This document shows positions 4,968 through 5,665 of a DNA stretch of 5,665 bases, in pieces. The DNA lies in assembly GCA_937859855.1 (NCBI GenBank), contig CALMAR010000035.1:1-5665 (forward strand). Direction: 5' to 3'. Position 1 is the first letter of the stretch; each line of letters starts with the position of its first letter. Both the position numbers and the translations under genes were made by a program. This DNA is from an uncultured Kineosporia sp. (GTDB lineage Bacteria; Actinomycetota; Actinomycetes; Actinomycetales; Kineosporiaceae). The notes below the pieces were generated by a model. It was not told where the DNA came from. It did not search any database and was given only the letters and a program-made list of their open reading frames with translations.

Positions 4968-5645
4968 TCATGTGACCGACTGGTCACCGTCGTTGAAGGA
5001 TTCGCGTAAGGCGTCGGCGCCGTCGCCGGACAGCTGGTGTAGTGCGGCTGTATACCTTCCGGTGACGAGCAGGAGGAGTGCGGCCATGGGTCCGTGGATG
5101 GGCTCTCCGGCTCCTGCGGTCCAGGTGATGTCATCGGCCTCGAGCCGGTAGCCGCGGAACCTGCGCCGGGCGAAGAACGGGTATCCGGCCAGTGGCGCGG
5201 TCCAGGTGCGGGTCGCTGCCTCGGCCGCGGCATCCTGCGGGATGACGAGTGTCTGGCCTGTTGGTATGGCGATGTCCATGCCGTGGACCAGGATGTCGAT
5301 CATGGTCTCTCGGCAGGTGACGCCGATGTTGTGTCGCCGAGAGCCGATCATCGCCTCGATTCCTGCGATGAGTTCGGCCGACGAGCGGCGGCGGGCTTCA
5401 CGACGGGCAGCTTCTCGTGTGATGGCGCCGATTCCGCGGGGAACCGCGAGGGGGTCTCCCAGCGCGATCCGAATGGCCGCCGGTAAATTGATCTCCTGCA
5501 GGTTTAGGTGCGCTGCAACGTCGCGCACTGTCCATCCCTCGCAGAGCGAGGGCCGATCCCAGTGCTCGGCCCGCAGGTGCTCCAGCAATACCACCACCGC
5601 CAGCCGTTGCCGGTGGATGGAATGCCAGACCTCGGTCTCGTCCAT
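4968..5645 (-). CDS. Maleylpyruvate isomerase family mycothiol-dependent enzyme (DinB-like fold)
   Basis: This 225-residue protein of the MDMPI/DinB-like superfamily carries the diagnostic LCEGWTVRDVAAHL segment (residues 34-47) and a second conserved segment RETMIDILVHGMDIA (112-126). His46, Asp117 and His121 are placed like the divalent-metal ligands of the four-helix bundle. The C-terminal part contains a GPMAALLLLVTGR stretch typical of the family. Members use mycothiol, the actinobacterial thiol, as cofactor; the best-known one isomerises maleylpyruvate in gentisate breakdown, but most are of unknown substrate and no pathway gene is nearby. The gene is complete: ATG at 5643-5645 is preceded by an in-frame TGA six codons upstream, with a weak GAG six bases before the start. 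Codon use is more G/C-biased than in the NB-ARC gene, although one TTA codon occurs (5484-5486). It probably belongs to the chromosomal flank rather than to the central system. Confidence 0.88.
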   Translation of the reverse strand: MDETEVWHSIHRQRLAVVVLLEHLRAEHWDRPSLCEGWTVRDVAAHLNLQEINLPAAIRIALGDPLAVPRGIGAITREAARREARRRSSAELIAGIEAMIGSRRHNIGVTCRETMIDILVHGMDIAIPTGQTLVIPQDAAAEAATRTWTAPLAGYPFFARRRFRGYRLEADDITWTAGAGEPIHGPMAALLLLVTGRYTAALHQLSGDGADALRESFNDGDQSVT

Positions 5646-5665
5646 GAGGTTCTCGTCCGATCAGG

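Noticed and set aside
4814..5233. Minus-strand open frame overlapping the tRNA relic and the isomerase-family gene
   Set aside because: It is proline/serine-rich in the wrong frame and overlaps the conserved isomerase-family protein on the same strand.
1..5665. CRISPR array, insertion sequence or integrase
   Set aside because: I saw no regularly spaced repeats and no transposase- or recombinase-like protein in any frame.

Overview
The window looks like a high-GC actinomycete chromosome, Streptomyces-like or a related filamentous genus. The flanking genes are codon-biased to G/C. The right-hand gene belongs to the mycothiol-dependent maleylpyruvate isomerase family, which is largely actinobacterial. 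The central genes use more A/T-ending codons and several TTA leucine codons, which suggests acquired DNA.

Layout. Positions 1-339 (minus) hold the remains of a multidrug-type MFS transporter that has lost its N-terminal half and runs off the left edge. Positions 340-667 hold no convincing gene. Positions 681-1076 (plus) encode a 131-residue helical protein ending in a short RHIM-like Q-A-G motif. Converging on it are a FxsB-like radical SAM/SPASM peptide maturase (1108-2349, minus) and, just upstream of that, a 62-residue candidate RiPP precursor (2381-2569, minus) ending in F-A-H-G-S-Q. An 84-bp divergent promoter region separates the precursor from a 717-residue NB-ARC/TPR protein (2654-4807, plus), an NLR-like STAND NTPase. 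A decayed tRNA 3' end (4881-4911) follows, then a complete mycothiol-dependent maleylpyruvate isomerase-family gene (4968-5645, minus).

How the genes may work together. The last ~25 residues of the 131-residue protein and the first ~27 residues of the NB-ARC protein carry the same motif: N, G, Q-A and D-V-H occur in the same order, with N-to-G and G-to-Q spacing identical. This is the arrangement expected of a bacterial amyloid-signalling pair, in which an NLR with an N-terminal amyloid motif templates a helical, often membrane-perturbing effector with a C-terminal copy. Between the two sits a FxsB/precursor RiPP cassette that would make a small cyclophane-bearing peptide. In known FxSxx systems a maturase, precursor and TPR protein go with a TIR-like FxsC; here the motif-tagged helical protein seems to take the effector place. 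This is inference from gene families and motifs, not demonstrated.

Mobility. An imperfect 40-bp direct repeat (29/40 identical by eye, no gaps) lies at 255-294 and 4896-4935. Both copies resemble a tRNA-Thr-like 3' end plus the sequence after it, and they enclose exactly the four-gene system. This suggests a ~4.6-kb cargo module or the relic of a tRNA-targeted element. No integrase or complete tRNA is in the window.
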